NCBI GenBank assembly: GCA_902571095.1
Contig: CACGAV010000006.1
Span: forward strand, 1 to 50,192
Length of the DNA stretch: 50,192 nucleotides
Direction of reading: 5' to 3'
Origin: an uncultured Pelagibacteraceae bacterium
Lineage (GTDB): Bacteria > Pseudomonadota > Alphaproteobacteria > Pelagibacterales > Pelagibacteraceae
The position numbers were made by a program, and so were the translations under genes. Below, piece after piece: positions 24,288-32,230 of the stretch; position 1 is the stretch's first letter, and each line of letters starts with the position of its first letter. The notes under the pieces were generated by a model. That model had not been told where the DNA came from. It searched no databases and saw nothing but the letters and a program-made list of their open reading frames with translations.

Positions 24288-24340
24288 CCCTGTTTAGCTG
24301 CATTTACTTAGCGCTCGCAATTTTGGTTAAATCAGCGCTA
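24288..24340 (-). promoter_or_regulatory. SAM-II riboswitch aptamer upstream of metX
   Basis: The minus strand reads TAGCGCT (24340-24334), then GATTTAACC, then ATTGCGAGCGCTA ending at 24309, then AAATGCAGCTAAACAGGG ending at 24288. Stem P1 is a perfect 7-bp TAGCGCT/AGCGCTA pair. The loop GATTTAACC, the ATTGC before the second P1 arm and the 3' GCTAAA-x-AGGG strand are the conserved pseudoknot elements of SAM-II (metA motif). Known members sense S-adenosylmethionine in front of metA/metX-type genes of alphaproteobacteria, the same context as here. Transcription from the promoter just upstream would begin at about its first base. Confidence 0.93.
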
Positions 24341-24346
24341 GGCGAA

Positions 24347-24375
24347 TGTATACTAAATCGCCACAAACATGTCAA
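24347..24375 (-). promoter_or_regulatory. Strong sigma70 promoter of metX-metW-gloB
   Basis: On the minus strand TTGACA (24375-24370), exactly 17 bases, then TATACA (24352-24347). This is a perfect -35 and a five-of-six -10. The predicted start falls near 24340, the first base of the riboswitch P1 stem, so there is practically no extra leader. Confidence 0.8.
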
Positions 24376-24443
24376 TTTATTCAAATAAATTCATTTCCAT
24401 TATACAAAAGGAGACACTTCTAATATAAGAAATTTGAAATATT

Positions 24444-25526
24444 ATGAAATTACCAAAACCTAGAAAAATAATAGCAGAAAAATATGTAGCAGGACTTAGT
24501 CTTTTTAAAAGCAGACGAAGTCCGATCAAATTATCAGCTAATGAATCTGCCTTAGGTCCAAGCCCAAAGGCTGTGAAATCTTATTCTTCAATTGGAAAAA
24601 GTTTCGTGAGATATCCAGATTCAGATGGAACTTTTTTTAGAAAGGTCCTTGCAAAAAAATTTAGATTAAAAAAGGACAGAATTATTTTAGGATCAGGATC
24701 TGATCAAATTTTTGAATTAGTATGTAAACTATTTATAAATAAAGGTGATGAAGTTGTCGTATCTGAATATAGTTTTATAATTTATAGAATTTACAGCCGA
24801 ATGTTTGGCGCCAAAGTGAGATATGCCAAAGAGGAAAATTTTACACCATCTGTTAAATCGATTATGAACTGCGTTAATAAAAAAACAAAAATTGTTTTTT
24901 TAGCTAATCCTAATAATCCTACAGGAACATATCTAAATAAAACTGAAGTTTTAAAATTAAGAAAAAAACTTAGAAATGATATTTTACTTGTAATAGACGA
25001 TGCATATTTTGAATATATCAAAGACCCAGAATATGCGTCTGGAATTGATTTATTCTCAAAATCAGAAAATGTAATTGTAACAAGAACATTTTCAAAAATT
25101 TATGGTTTAGCTGGTTTAAGAATAGGTTGGGGTTATGGTCCAAAAAAAATTATAAAAAAAATGTATCAAATTAAGCCACCTTTTAATGTGAGTAGGCCAG
25201 CTCTATTTGCCGCCACACAAGCTGTGCTAGATACAAAATGGCTCAATAAAGCTATTCAGCATAATAATTTTTGGGCTAAAAAAATATTTGATGTAATTGA
25301 TGAAATTGGAATTGCTACAAATAGAACAAATGTAAACTTCTTTCTTATTAATTTTGATTTAGTAAATCAATCTGCCTCTAAAGTATTCAACAAGTTGGCA
25401 AATTCAGGAATATTAGTAAGGCAAATGGATGTTTATGGTATAAAAAATTCACTAAGGGTCACAATAGGAAATACCAAAGAAAATAAAAAATTTATTTCAG
25501 TTTTAAGGAAGATCTTTAATGTTTGA
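24444..25526 (+). CDS. hisC: Histidinol-phosphate / aromatic aminotransferase (HisC family)
   Basis: This PLP aminotransferase acts on histidinol phosphate, and in this family often also on aromatic 2-oxo acids or prephenate. It shows KLSANESALGPSPKA near the N-terminus, LANPNNPTGTYL, DDAYFEY, and the PLP Lys in TRTFSKIYGLAGLRIGW (about residue 218). The length of 360 is normal. It overlaps tyrA by eight bases, so a role in tyrosine/phenylalanine synthesis is at least as likely as histidine synthesis. It is divergent from metX. An AAGGAGA 30 bases upstream of the ATG is too far to be its ribosome site, and the codon series before the ATG contains a close stop, so no earlier start exists. Confidence 0.88.
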   Translation: MKLPKPRKIIAEKYVAGLSLFKSRRSPIKLSANESALGPSPKAVKSYSSIGKSFVRYPDSDGTFFRKVLAKKFRLKKDRIILGSGSDQIFELVCKLFINKGDEVVVSEYSFIIYRIYSRMFGAKVRYAKEENFTPSVKSIMNCVNKKTKIVFLANPNNPTGTYLNKTEVLKLRKKLRNDILLVIDDAYFEYIKDPEYASGIDLFSKSENVIVTRTFSKIYGLAGLRIGWGYGPKKIIKKMYQIKPPFNVSRPALFAATQAVLDTKWLNKAIQHNNFWAKKIFDVIDEIGIATNRTNVNFFLINFDLVNQSASKVFNKLANSGILVRQMDVYGIKNSLRVTIGNTKENKKFISVLRKIFNV

Positions 25527-26418
25527 TCAAATTTCAATAATAGGATGTGGGTTAATTGGATCTTCAATTTTTAAAGGATTAAAAAAAGTTGGATCAACTA
25601 AAAAAATAATTACTTATGACAATGATAAGTCAGTAAATGAAATAATTAAGAAAGACAAACTCTCTGATGAAATATTTAACAGTGCAGGTGAAGCAGTTAA
25701 AAATTCTGATTTAGTTATTATTGCAACACCTATAAGTAGTTTTGAGAACGTATTAAATTCTATTAAAGACAATTTAAAGACTGGCTCAATTTTAACAGAC
25801 ACTTGTTCAGTTAAAACAGGAGTGGGCAAAATATTTGAAAAAATGAATTTAAAAAATTCTATTTGTATTCCTGGTCATCCAGTTGCTGGAATAGAAAATA
25901 ACGGACCAAAAGCTGGTTTTGCTGAACTATTTGAAAATAGATGGACTATACTAACTCCTAATAAAAAAATAGATGAAAAGGCAGTTAAAAAAGTTTCTAA
26001 TTTTTGGGAGTCCATGGGAAGTAAAGTTAAAATAATGTCTGATGAAGATCATGATAAAATATTAACTTTTACAAGTCATTTACCTCACGTAGTAGCATAC
26101 AATATTGTAAAAACATCTATGTCTAATAACGAGAAAGTTAAAGATGATATTATAAAATATAGTGCTGGAGGATTACGAGACTTTACCAGAATTGCTGCCT
26201 CCGACCCCATTATGTGGAGAGATATTTTTATCGATAACAGCGCTTTAATTATTCAAGCTATCGATAAGTTTATTAAAAACTTAGATGAGTTTAAAAAAGC
26301 AATTTCAGAGAAAGATAGCAAAAAACTAATAGAAATTTTTGAGAAATCGAAAGATTTCAGAAAATCAGTTATAAAAGCTGGCCAAGATACAGACAAACCC
26401 AACTTTGGAAGAAAATAA
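25519..26418 (+). CDS. tyrA: Prephenate/arogenate dehydrogenase
   Basis: It oxidatively decarboxylates prephenate or arogenate on the way to tyrosine. It has an N-terminal NAD(P) fold (ISIIGCGLIGSSIFKGLKK), the substrate-binding region GHPVAGIENNGPKAGFAELF (about 117-136), HDKILTFTSHLPHVVAY, and the helical dimerisation domain. It has 299 residues. It follows the HisC-like aminotransferase with an eight-base overlap. Its TAA stop abuts the stop of the opposite-strand acyltransferase with no base in between. Whether it uses prephenate or arogenate is not visible. Confidence 0.9.
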   Translation: MFDQISIIGCGLIGSSIFKGLKKVGSTKKIITYDNDKSVNEIIKKDKLSDEIFNSAGEAVKNSDLVIIATPISSFENVLNSIKDNLKTGSILTDTCSVKTGVGKIFEKMNLKNSICIPGHPVAGIENNGPKAGFAELFENRWTILTPNKKIDEKAVKKVSNFWESMGSKVKIMSDEDHDKILTFTSHLPHVVAYNIVKTSMSNNEKVKDDIIKYSAGGLRDFTRIAASDPIMWRDIFIDNSALIIQAIDKFIKNLDEFKKAISEKDSKKLIEIFEKSKDFRKSVIKAGQDTDKPNFGRK

Positions 26419-27126
26419 TCAGTCTAAAAAGTCAATTTCTTTATAAATAATATTTTGTAACTTTTTTAAAAACTCCTCTTTGCTTAAACCAGGCTCAATA
26501 GGACTAAGAAATGATATTGTTATGGTTCCAGGATATTTATTAAAACTATTTTTAGGCCATACCTTTCCAGTGTTAAGGGCTACGGGCACACAAGGTAATT
26601 TTAAGGCCTCATAAATTCTTGCAACTCCTTTTTTAAAATCAGGCCTTTCTTTATAAGGCACCCTTGTTCCTTGAGGAAAAATTAACAAAGGTCTTTTGCT
26701 TTTGTTTGTTTGTTCAAGAACTCGGTCAAAAAAATTTAAGTTTTCTTTTGTGGCTGTATCTCTAACAATCGCAATTGCTCCAATTTTTTTTAAACACCAA
26801 CCAAAAAAAGGTATTTTCATTAATCCTTTTTTTAAAACAAAAACTGGACCTGATATGACTGTTTGAAGCGCAAAAGTTTCGAACATAGATTGGTGAGCTG
26901 AGGCAACAAAATATTTGTCAAATTTTTTAAGGTTTTCTTTGCCTTTGAAATTAATTTTAACATCAATAAACACTTTCAATAAAAACTCAATGTATTTTGA
27001 AAGAATTTTTCCAGCGCAAATCATGTGCTTGTCTTTAATAAATAGAAGGGGAAATACAATTACACACGCAACTGCTATACCTCCAAATAAAAAAATATTA
27101 AAAAATAATGATCTTAAGAATATCAT
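26419..27126 (-). CDS. 1-acylglycerol-3-phosphate acyltransferase-like protein (PlsC family)
   Basis: It is a membrane-associated acyltransferase of phospholipid synthesis. An N-terminal hydrophobic span covers about residues 5-30. Motif I appears as SAHQSMFETFAL (about 76-87), with Glu where many members have Asp; that variant is common in alphaproteobacterial members. Motif III is FPQGTRVPY, and PCVPVALNTGKVWP is motif IV. It has 235 residues. It follows lysA after three bases. The acyl acceptor is inferred from the family only. Confidence 0.85.
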   Translation of the reverse strand: MIFLRSLFFNIFLFGGIAVACVIVFPLLFIKDKHMICAGKILSKYIEFLLKVFIDVKINFKGKENLKKFDKYFVASAHQSMFETFALQTVISGPVFVLKKGLMKIPFFGWCLKKIGAIAIVRDTATKENLNFFDRVLEQTNKSKRPLLIFPQGTRVPYKERPDFKKGVARIYEALKLPCVPVALNTGKVWPKNSFNKYPGTITISFLSPIEPGLSKEEFLKKLQNIIYKEIDFLD

Positions 27127-27129
27127 TTA

Positions 27130-28350
27130 CTAAATGATCTCAGAAATTTTTTGTCTTTTTCTGATTACTTTTATTTTACCTTTTTTTATAATGATCTCGG
27201 AAGCCAATGGTCTCGTATTGTAATTTGATGAAAGAGTTGAGCCATATGCACCAACATTAGTTATAGCTACATATTCCCCTTCCTTTAAAAAAGAAAAATT
27301 TTTATATTTTAGAAAAGTATCAGTGCTTTCACAAATTGGCCCAACAAATTCAATATTCCCAGCAATTCTTTTTTTAGATTTTGATACAGAAACAATCTCA
27401 TGTTTTGCATTGTACAAAGCTGGTCTCATAAAGTCATTCATTCCAGCATCCAAAATTATGAAATATTTTTTACCATTTTTTTTTATAAATACAATTCTTG
27501 AAACTAATGAGCCCGTGTTACCAACAATATATCTTCCTGGTTCAAAAATAATTTTACAATTAGTCTCTTTTTGAAATTTTTGAACTAAATTAGAATAATT
27601 TTTTATATCGATTTTTTTATCTTTATTTTTATATTGAATACCAAATCCACCACCAAGATCGACATAATCAAAATTTGTTTTACTTAATTTAATAATTTTT
27701 CTTATAGCGTTCAAAGTTCTTTTGTATGGTGCTATAGATGTAATCTGACTTCCAATGTGAACGCTAATTGCATTAATTTTTATATTTTTTAAGTTTTTAG
27801 AACTTTTGCAAAATCTTAAAAAATTTTTACTTAATAGACCAAACTTACTATCAAGTTTACCAGTTGAAATTTTAGAAAGAGTATTTGCATCAACATTTGG
27901 ATTTAATCTAATCCCAATGGAAGTCACTCTATTCATTTTTTTGGATATTTTATTTATTAACAATGCCTCACTTTCAGACTCAACATTAATAAGTAAAACC
28001 CTTTTTTTAATTGCTAGACGTAATTCACTGTCTGTTTTTCCAACACCAGAAAAAACAATTTTTTTAGGATTAATCTTTGCCCTCAACGCTTTTAGCAATT
28101 CGCCCTCAGATACTACATCGGCACCAGATCCCAATTTTCTTAACTCTGTCAAAATAGAAACATTCGAGTTAGATTTAACAGAAAAGCACACTAGGGGGCT
28201 TACTTTTTTAAAGTAATTATAAAAATTTTCAAAATTATCTTTTATTTTTTTGTAAGAATATAAATAAAAGGGAGTATTATTTTTTCTTACAATACTTTTA
28301 ATAGATGTATTTTCAATAAATAGGTTTTGACCTTTATAATTCAAACTCAT
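27130..28350 (-). CDS. lysA: Diaminopimelate decarboxylase
   Basis: This is the last step of lysine synthesis, PLP-dependent decarboxylation of meso-diaminopimelate. It is a fold-III (alanine racemase-like) barrel with PLP Lys in VCFSVKSNSN (about residue 58), GADVVSEGEL, VHIGSQ, DLGGGFGI, the phosphate loop EPGRYIVGN, and the active-site Cys in GPICESTDTF. It has 406 residues. The ATG follows the stop of the small lipoprotein gene by one base. Argininosuccinate lyase, lipoprotein, lysA is a widely kept order. Confidence 0.95.
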   Translation of the reverse strand: MSLNYKGQNLFIENTSIKSIVRKNNTPFYLYSYKKIKDNFENFYNYFKKVSPLVCFSVKSNSNVSILTELRKLGSGADVVSEGELLKALRAKINPKKIVFSGVGKTDSELRLAIKKRVLLINVESESEALLINKISKKMNRVTSIGIRLNPNVDANTLSKISTGKLDSKFGLLSKNFLRFCKSSKNLKNIKINAISVHIGSQITSIAPYKRTLNAIRKIIKLSKTNFDYVDLGGGFGIQYKNKDKKIDIKNYSNLVQKFQKETNCKIIFEPGRYIVGNTGSLVSRIVFIKKNGKKYFIILDAGMNDFMRPALYNAKHEIVSVSKSKKRIAGNIEFVGPICESTDTFLKYKNFSFLKEGEYVAITNVGAYGSTLSSNYNTRPLASEIIIKKGKIKVIRKRQKISEII

Positions 28351-28351
28351 T

Positions 28352-28468
28352 TTATAAATAAATAACTATATTTGACTCTATTTTTTTTGACTCATATTCA
28401 GGATTATTTTTTCTTCCACACCCAAATAGAAATACAAAAACTATTGAAAACAATATAATTTTCCTCAT
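28352..28468 (-). CDS. Small lipoprotein between argH and lysA (LptM/YifL-like)
   Basis: This is a 38-residue reading frame that is easy to miss. Its sequence is MRKIILFSIVFVFLFGC followed by GRKNNPEYESKKIESNIVIYL. Residues 1-17 form a lipoprotein signal with a lipobox FLFGC and the modified Cys at position 17. The CGRKNNPEY start of the mature part resembles the CGLKGPLY of LptM-type proteins, which assist assembly of the LPS translocon in the outer membrane. The ATG overlaps the argH stop (ATGA) and the stop lies one base before lysA. The same gene order is known from other Proteobacteria, so the call rests on lipobox, motif and context together. Confidence 0.82.
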   Translation of the reverse strand: MRKIILFSIVFVFLFGCGRKNNPEYESKKIESNIVIYL

Positions 28469-29853
28469 CTTAAAGCTTTTTTATACATCTTAATCATTCT
28501 TTTTATATTTTTAGCCGCTGTTCCTCCATAAGATGTTTTAGAGTTCATGGAACTTAATACATCAAATATTTTAACATTATCAATTTTAATTTTTTTTAAA
28601 AATTTGTTTATTTCCTCAAGAGAAAGTTCATCTAGTCTTACTTTTTTTTTCTCAGCATAGTTAACAAGTTTAGATGAAGTTGCATATGCTTGTCTAAAAG
28701 GAAAATTATTTTTCTTTACCAAATAATCTGCAAAATCGGTTGCTGTTGTATAACCTCTTTGAGCCATTTGCTTCATATTTATTTTATTTGTATTAAGGTT
28801 TAAAATAAGCTCGTTCGCCATAAGTAATGTATCTTTTAAAGTATCATAACTGTCAAACACAAGAGCTTTATCATCTTGTAAATCTTTATAATAAGAAATT
28901 GGCAACCCTTTCATAATTGTAAGCATCGAATTTAATTTTCCATAATTAATCGCAGTTTTACCTCTAATTAATTCAGCCGGGTCAGGATTTTTCTTTTGAG
29001 GCATAATTGATGAACCTGTGAGTACCCTGTCGCTGAATTTTAAAAAATTAAAAGCTTCAGAATTAAATATAATAAAATCCTCAGCTAATCTTGACATATG
29101 CATTGCACATGTAGCTGCTGCTGATAAAAAATCTATTGTAAAATCTCTATCACAAACTGCATCAATAGAATTACCAGTAGGTTTTTTAAAACCAAGTTTC
29201 TTTGCAGTAAATTGTCTATCTATTTTGTAAGATGTACCAGCTAATGCCGCAGATCCTAAAGGACATTCGTCAATTAATTCAATATTATTTAAAAATCTTT
29301 TCTTATCTCTATTAAGCATTTCTACATAGGCTAATAAGTAATGTGCAAAAGAAATAGGTTGTGCATTTTTTAAATGGGTAAAACCGGGCATAACAGTATC
29401 AATATTTTTCTCTGCTTTTTTCAAAATAGATTTAATTAATAAATTTAAAGTATCATTTACATCTAGTGATGCTTTTTTTACCCAAATTTTAAAATCTGTC
29501 ACAACTTGGTCATTTCTTGATCTTGCTGTATGAAGATATCCTGCAGATTGACCAATAATTTCAAACAGTCTTTTTTCAATATTAAGATGAATATCTTCAA
29601 ATTTTTCTTTAAATTTAAATTTATTTTTTTCAATTTCTTTCTCTATTTTTTTAAGACCTTTAATTATTTTGGCCCCATCTTTTTTTGGAATAATTCTCTG
29701 CTTAACAAGCATTTGAGCGTGAATAATTGAAGCAAAAATATCCTCTTTATAAAGTCTTTTATCTATATTTATTGATGATCCAATTCTTTGAAAATTTCTA
29801 GAATTCCCTTTACTAAATCTATCAGACCAAACCGTCTTATTTTTATTTTTCAT
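28465..29853 (-). CDS. argH: Argininosuccinate lyase
   Basis: This last step of arginine synthesis cleaves argininosuccinate to arginine and fumarate. The N-terminal WSDRFSKGNSRNFQRIGSS, HTARSRNDQVVTDF (about 103-116) and the family signature GSSIMPQKKNPDPAELIRGK (about 280-299, with the catalytic Ser loop) are clear. The 462 residues are usual. Only 24 bases separate its ATG from the divergent thioredoxin-like gene, so the promoters of the two genes must overlap or lie within coding DNA. Confidence 0.96.
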   Translation of the reverse strand: MKNKNKTVWSDRFSKGNSRNFQRIGSSINIDKRLYKEDIFASIIHAQMLVKQRIIPKKDGAKIIKGLKKIEKEIEKNKFKFKEKFEDIHLNIEKRLFEIIGQSAGYLHTARSRNDQVVTDFKIWVKKASLDVNDTLNLLIKSILKKAEKNIDTVMPGFTHLKNAQPISFAHYLLAYVEMLNRDKKRFLNNIELIDECPLGSAALAGTSYKIDRQFTAKKLGFKKPTGNSIDAVCDRDFTIDFLSAAATCAMHMSRLAEDFIIFNSEAFNFLKFSDRVLTGSSIMPQKKNPDPAELIRGKTAINYGKLNSMLTIMKGLPISYYKDLQDDKALVFDSYDTLKDTLLMANELILNLNTNKINMKQMAQRGYTTATDFADYLVKKNNFPFRQAYATSSKLVNYAEKKKVRLDELSLEEINKFLKKIKIDNVKIFDVLSSMNSKTSYGGTAAKNIKRMIKMYKKALR

Positions 29854-29877
29854 TTTATATGTTAAACCTTTTTATAT

Positions 29878-30405
29878 ATGAATATTTCAAGGTTTTTTTT
29901 ATTCCAATTATTTTTTTTTACTTTTATAAAGTTCAATTTTTTAACTGCGACTGAACCTTTACCATTCAATAATATAGTTCTTCACAAAAATCCATTACAA
30001 GTTTCTCAAGTAAAATTTAAGGATTTTGACTCAAAAGATATTGTACTGAATAAAAATGATGGCAAGATTAAGATACTAAACTTTTGGGCAACATGGTGCG
30101 CTCCTTGCAAAAAAGAAATGCCATCACTTGATAAATTCAGTTTAAATAATCTAGATTTTTTGGTTTTTCCAATAAATTTAGAAAAAATCAACAAAGAGAA
30201 AACTTTGAAATTTTATGAGAATTTAAATATTAAAAATTTAAAGATTTTTTTTGATCCAGAATTTAAATTGACAAAACAGTTTAAGTTAAGAGGAGTACCG
30301 ACCACAGTTTTTATAAATCAAAAAGGACAAGAGTTTGCTAGGGTGTTGGGTGACATAGATTTTAATGACAAAAATTTTATTAAATGGTTAAATAGTTATA
30401 AGTAA
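29878..30405 (+). CDS. Exported thioredoxin-like (TlpA family) thiol-disulfide protein
   Basis: This is an envelope thiol:disulfide oxidoreductase, probably a reductant of periplasmic cysteines. An N-terminal hydrophobic signal or anchor covers about residues 5-24. The thioredoxin fold follows, with NFWATWCAPCKKEMPSL (active-site Cys74 and Cys77) and the cis-Pro region RGVPTTVFINQKGQ. It has 175 residues. TlpA genes beside argH and lysA are frequent in alphaproteobacteria. The partner, for example haem or cytochrome oxidase maturation, cannot be read from the sequence. Confidence 0.9.
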   Translation: MNISRFFLFQLFFFTFIKFNFLTATEPLPFNNIVLHKNPLQVSQVKFKDFDSKDIVLNKNDGKIKILNFWATWCAPCKKEMPSLDKFSLNNLDFLVFPINLEKINKEKTLKFYENLNIKNLKIFFDPEFKLTKQFKLRGVPTTVFINQKGQEFARVLGDIDFNDKNFIKWLNSYK

Positions 30406-30410
30406 TATTT

Positions 30411-31061
30411 ATGAGCTATAGTTTAAATTCTATAATAATAAATCCAATTTCAAAATCTTCTCCAAAAAATGCTGTAATACTTTGTCATGGATATGGAGGT
30501 GATGGCAAAGATATTTCAATTATCGCAAACTATTGGAAGAACTTTTTATCTGATACATTATTTCTTTGTCCTGATGCTCCGGAAGTTTGTAATATTAATC
30601 CATCAGGTTATCAGTGGTTTGATTTGACGGCACAAACTGAAGACGAAATTTTATCAAAATCTTTAATTGCTGAAAAAAAATTAAATCAATATATTGATGA
30701 TATAAAAAAAAAACACAATCTCAAAACTGAACAAATAGCCCTGGTTGGATTTAGTCAAGGATGTATGATTTCTATTCAAACTGCTTTAAAAAGAAAAGAT
30801 GAATTAAAATGCTTGATAGGCTATTCAGGAAAAATTATAAACTCTAATCATCTAAGTAAAAATATATTATCCAAGCCTAAAATTTATCTTATGCATGGAG
30901 AGGATGATCAAGTAGTTCCAATAAACCATATTCTTGAATCTAAGGATTTTTTATTAACAAATGGTTTTAATATTACCACAAAAATTTTCAAGAATTGCGA
31001 ACATAGAATTCCTACTGAGGGATTAAGCATAGGATTAGAATTTTTAAAAAAAAATTTATAA
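30411..31061 (+). CDS. Carboxylesterase/phospholipase family alpha/beta hydrolase
   Basis: This is a cytosolic serine esterase of the small carboxylesterase (YpfH/Est) group. It shows the oxyanion segment VILCHGYGGDGKD (about 22-34), nucleophile Ser in ALVGFSQGCMISIQ (about residue 116), Asp in LMHGEDDQVVP and His in NCEHRIP. It has 216 residues. It lies five bases after the thioredoxin-like gene and is followed by a terminator-like hairpin. The substrate is unknown. Confidence 0.88.
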   Translation: MSYSLNSIIINPISKSSPKNAVILCHGYGGDGKDISIIANYWKNFLSDTLFLCPDAPEVCNINPSGYQWFDLTAQTEDEILSKSLIAEKKLNQYIDDIKKKHNLKTEQIALVGFSQGCMISIQTALKRKDELKCLIGYSGKIINSNHLSKNILSKPKIYLMHGEDDQVVPINHILESKDFLLTNGFNITTKIFKNCEHRIPTEGLSIGLEFLKKNL

Positions 31062-31067
31062 ATAAGA

Positions 31068-31107
31068 TATCAAGTGTAACAAAATTATAACTTGATAATT
31101 TTTTTTT
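31068..31107 (+). terminator. Terminator-like hairpin after the esterase gene
   Basis: TATCAAGT (31068-31075) and ACTTGATA (31090-31097) pair over eight bases around a 14-base A/T loop, followed by a run of nine Ts (31099-31107). The stem is A/T-rich and the loop large, so it is weaker than the other terminators here. It ends 19 bases before the HNH gene. Confidence 0.6.
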
Positions 31108-31126
31108 AATACGCTAGCATTTAATT

Positions 31127-31696
31127 ATGATTATATCTTCTTCCGAAAGAGTACCACTTGAGAAATGTCCTGCATTAGTTCTTAATGCGGATTTTAGACC
31201 TTTGAGCTATTATCCTTTATCTTTGTGGTGTTGGCAAGATGCAGTTAAATCTGTTTTCTTAAATAGAGTAAGTATTGTTTCTAGCTACCAAAGAAAAGTT
31301 AGAAGCCCTTCTTTTGAAATGAAACTTCCAAGCGTTATAGCTTTAAAAAGTTTTGTCAAACCATCAGAGCATCCAAATTTTACAAGGTTTAATGTTTTTC
31401 TTAGAGACAAGTTTACCTGTCAGTACTGTGGAGACAAAAGCGACCTAACATTTGACCATCTACTACCTAAATCAAAAGGTGGTTTAACTGACTGGGAAAA
31501 CGTTGTTACCGCTTGTTCTACATGCAATGTTAAAAAAGGGGGAAAACTTTATAACAAATGTGATCTCAAATTAAAAAGAAAACCATTTATCCCAACCGTG
31601 GATGACCTCCATAAAAATGGAAGAAATTTTCCTCCAAATTTTTTACATGAAAGCTGGATGGATTATCTATACTGGGATATTGAATTAGAACCCTAG
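31127..31696 (+). CDS. HNH endonuclease family protein
   Basis: The C-terminal half holds a zinc-bound HNH nuclease module: FTCQYCGDKSDLTFDHLLPK (two zinc Cys, then the catalytic His in DHLLP), then GGLTDWENVVTACSTCNVKK with the HNH Asn and the second CxxC. The N-terminal half (PALVLNADFRPLSYYPLSLW) is the conserved leader of a widespread bacterial stand-alone HNH family. It has 189 residues. No restriction, CRISPR or toxin gene lies nearby, so a housekeeping role is more likely than defence. Its stop abuts the coq7 stop on the other strand. Confidence 0.88.
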   Translation: MIISSSERVPLEKCPALVLNADFRPLSYYPLSLWCWQDAVKSVFLNRVSIVSSYQRKVRSPSFEMKLPSVIALKSFVKPSEHPNFTRFNVFLRDKFTCQYCGDKSDLTFDHLLPKSKGGLTDWENVVTACSTCNVKKGGKLYNKCDLKLKRKPFIPTVDDLHKNGRNFPPNFLHESWMDYLYWDIELEP

Positions 31697-32230
31697 TCAG
31701 ATTTTTTCTGACACTTTTATCGCAACTTTAGAGGTATTTTGGATAATTTTATCCAAAATGAAATATAAGCCGCCTTTAGTAGCCCCCTCGTCATAAGCTA
31801 TATTTTTATGATCATCCTCATCATCTCTAAATTTTTTAATGGATTTTTTCAAATCTTTTTCATCTTCACCCAACTTATCCAATTGATCTTTGTAATGATC
31901 ACAAATGACTTCCTCAACTGAAGCAGTACAAAGCATAGCTGCTTTTTGACCCAGCATAGTAGTACCAAAACCTAGTGTAACTCCTAAAAGATCCCACAAA
32001 GGTAAAAAAATTGTTGGTTTAATATTTCTTTTATGTATTTCTTTCTCAAAATATTCAAAATGCTCTTTCTCATGCTCCTTCATTTCCTCAATTAATTTTT
32101 TCATTTTTTCATCTTTTTTAAAAGTATTTAAAGCTAGTAATTGTCCCTCATAGATTTTGATTGCACCCCTTTCACCAGCGTGGTCTACTCTAATGATTTC
32201 TTCAACAGTTTTTTTATTTGTAGTTTTCAT
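31697..32230 (-). CDS. coq7: Demethoxyubiquinone hydroxylase Coq7
   Basis: This di-iron monooxygenase carries out the penultimate step of ubiquinone synthesis. Metal ligands appear in the repeated pattern: RVDHAGERGAIKIYEGQ (Glu), EKEHFEYFEKE (E and ExxH), ASVEEVICDHY and DDEDDHKNIAYD. I chose the ATG at 32230 (177 residues, MKTTNKKTVEEIIRVDHAGE). A TTG start at 32260 would add ten residues that run deeper into dsbB. Even so, it overlaps the end of dsbB by 17 bases. The coupling of dsbB and coq7 is of interest because DsbB passes electrons to ubiquinone. Confidence 0.92.
   Translation of the reverse strand: MKTTNKKTVEEIIRVDHAGERGAIKIYEGQLLALNTFKKDEKMKKLIEEMKEHEKEHFEYFEKEIHKRNIKPTIFLPLWDLLGVTLGFGTTMLGQKAAMLCTASVEEVICDHYKDQLDKLGEDEKDLKKSIKKFRDDEDDHKNIAYDEGATKGGLYFILDKIIQNTSKVAIKVSEKI

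Noticed and set aside
24253-24303. Longer metX N-terminus from the ATG at 24303 as annotated start
   Set aside because: The extra 17 residues are translated riboswitch and terminator sequence and show no resemblance to MetX; kept only as a finding.
24369-24428. 19-codon frame upstream of hisC, a possible leader peptide
   Set aside because: It has no enrichment in His, Tyr or Phe codons, no ribosome site, overlaps the metX promoter on the other strand, and no attenuator hairpin follows.
31127-31696. HNH gene as part of a defence or mobile element
   Set aside because: Neighbours are housekeeping genes, there are no repeats, methylase or integrase, and the N-terminal half belongs to a common stand-alone family.
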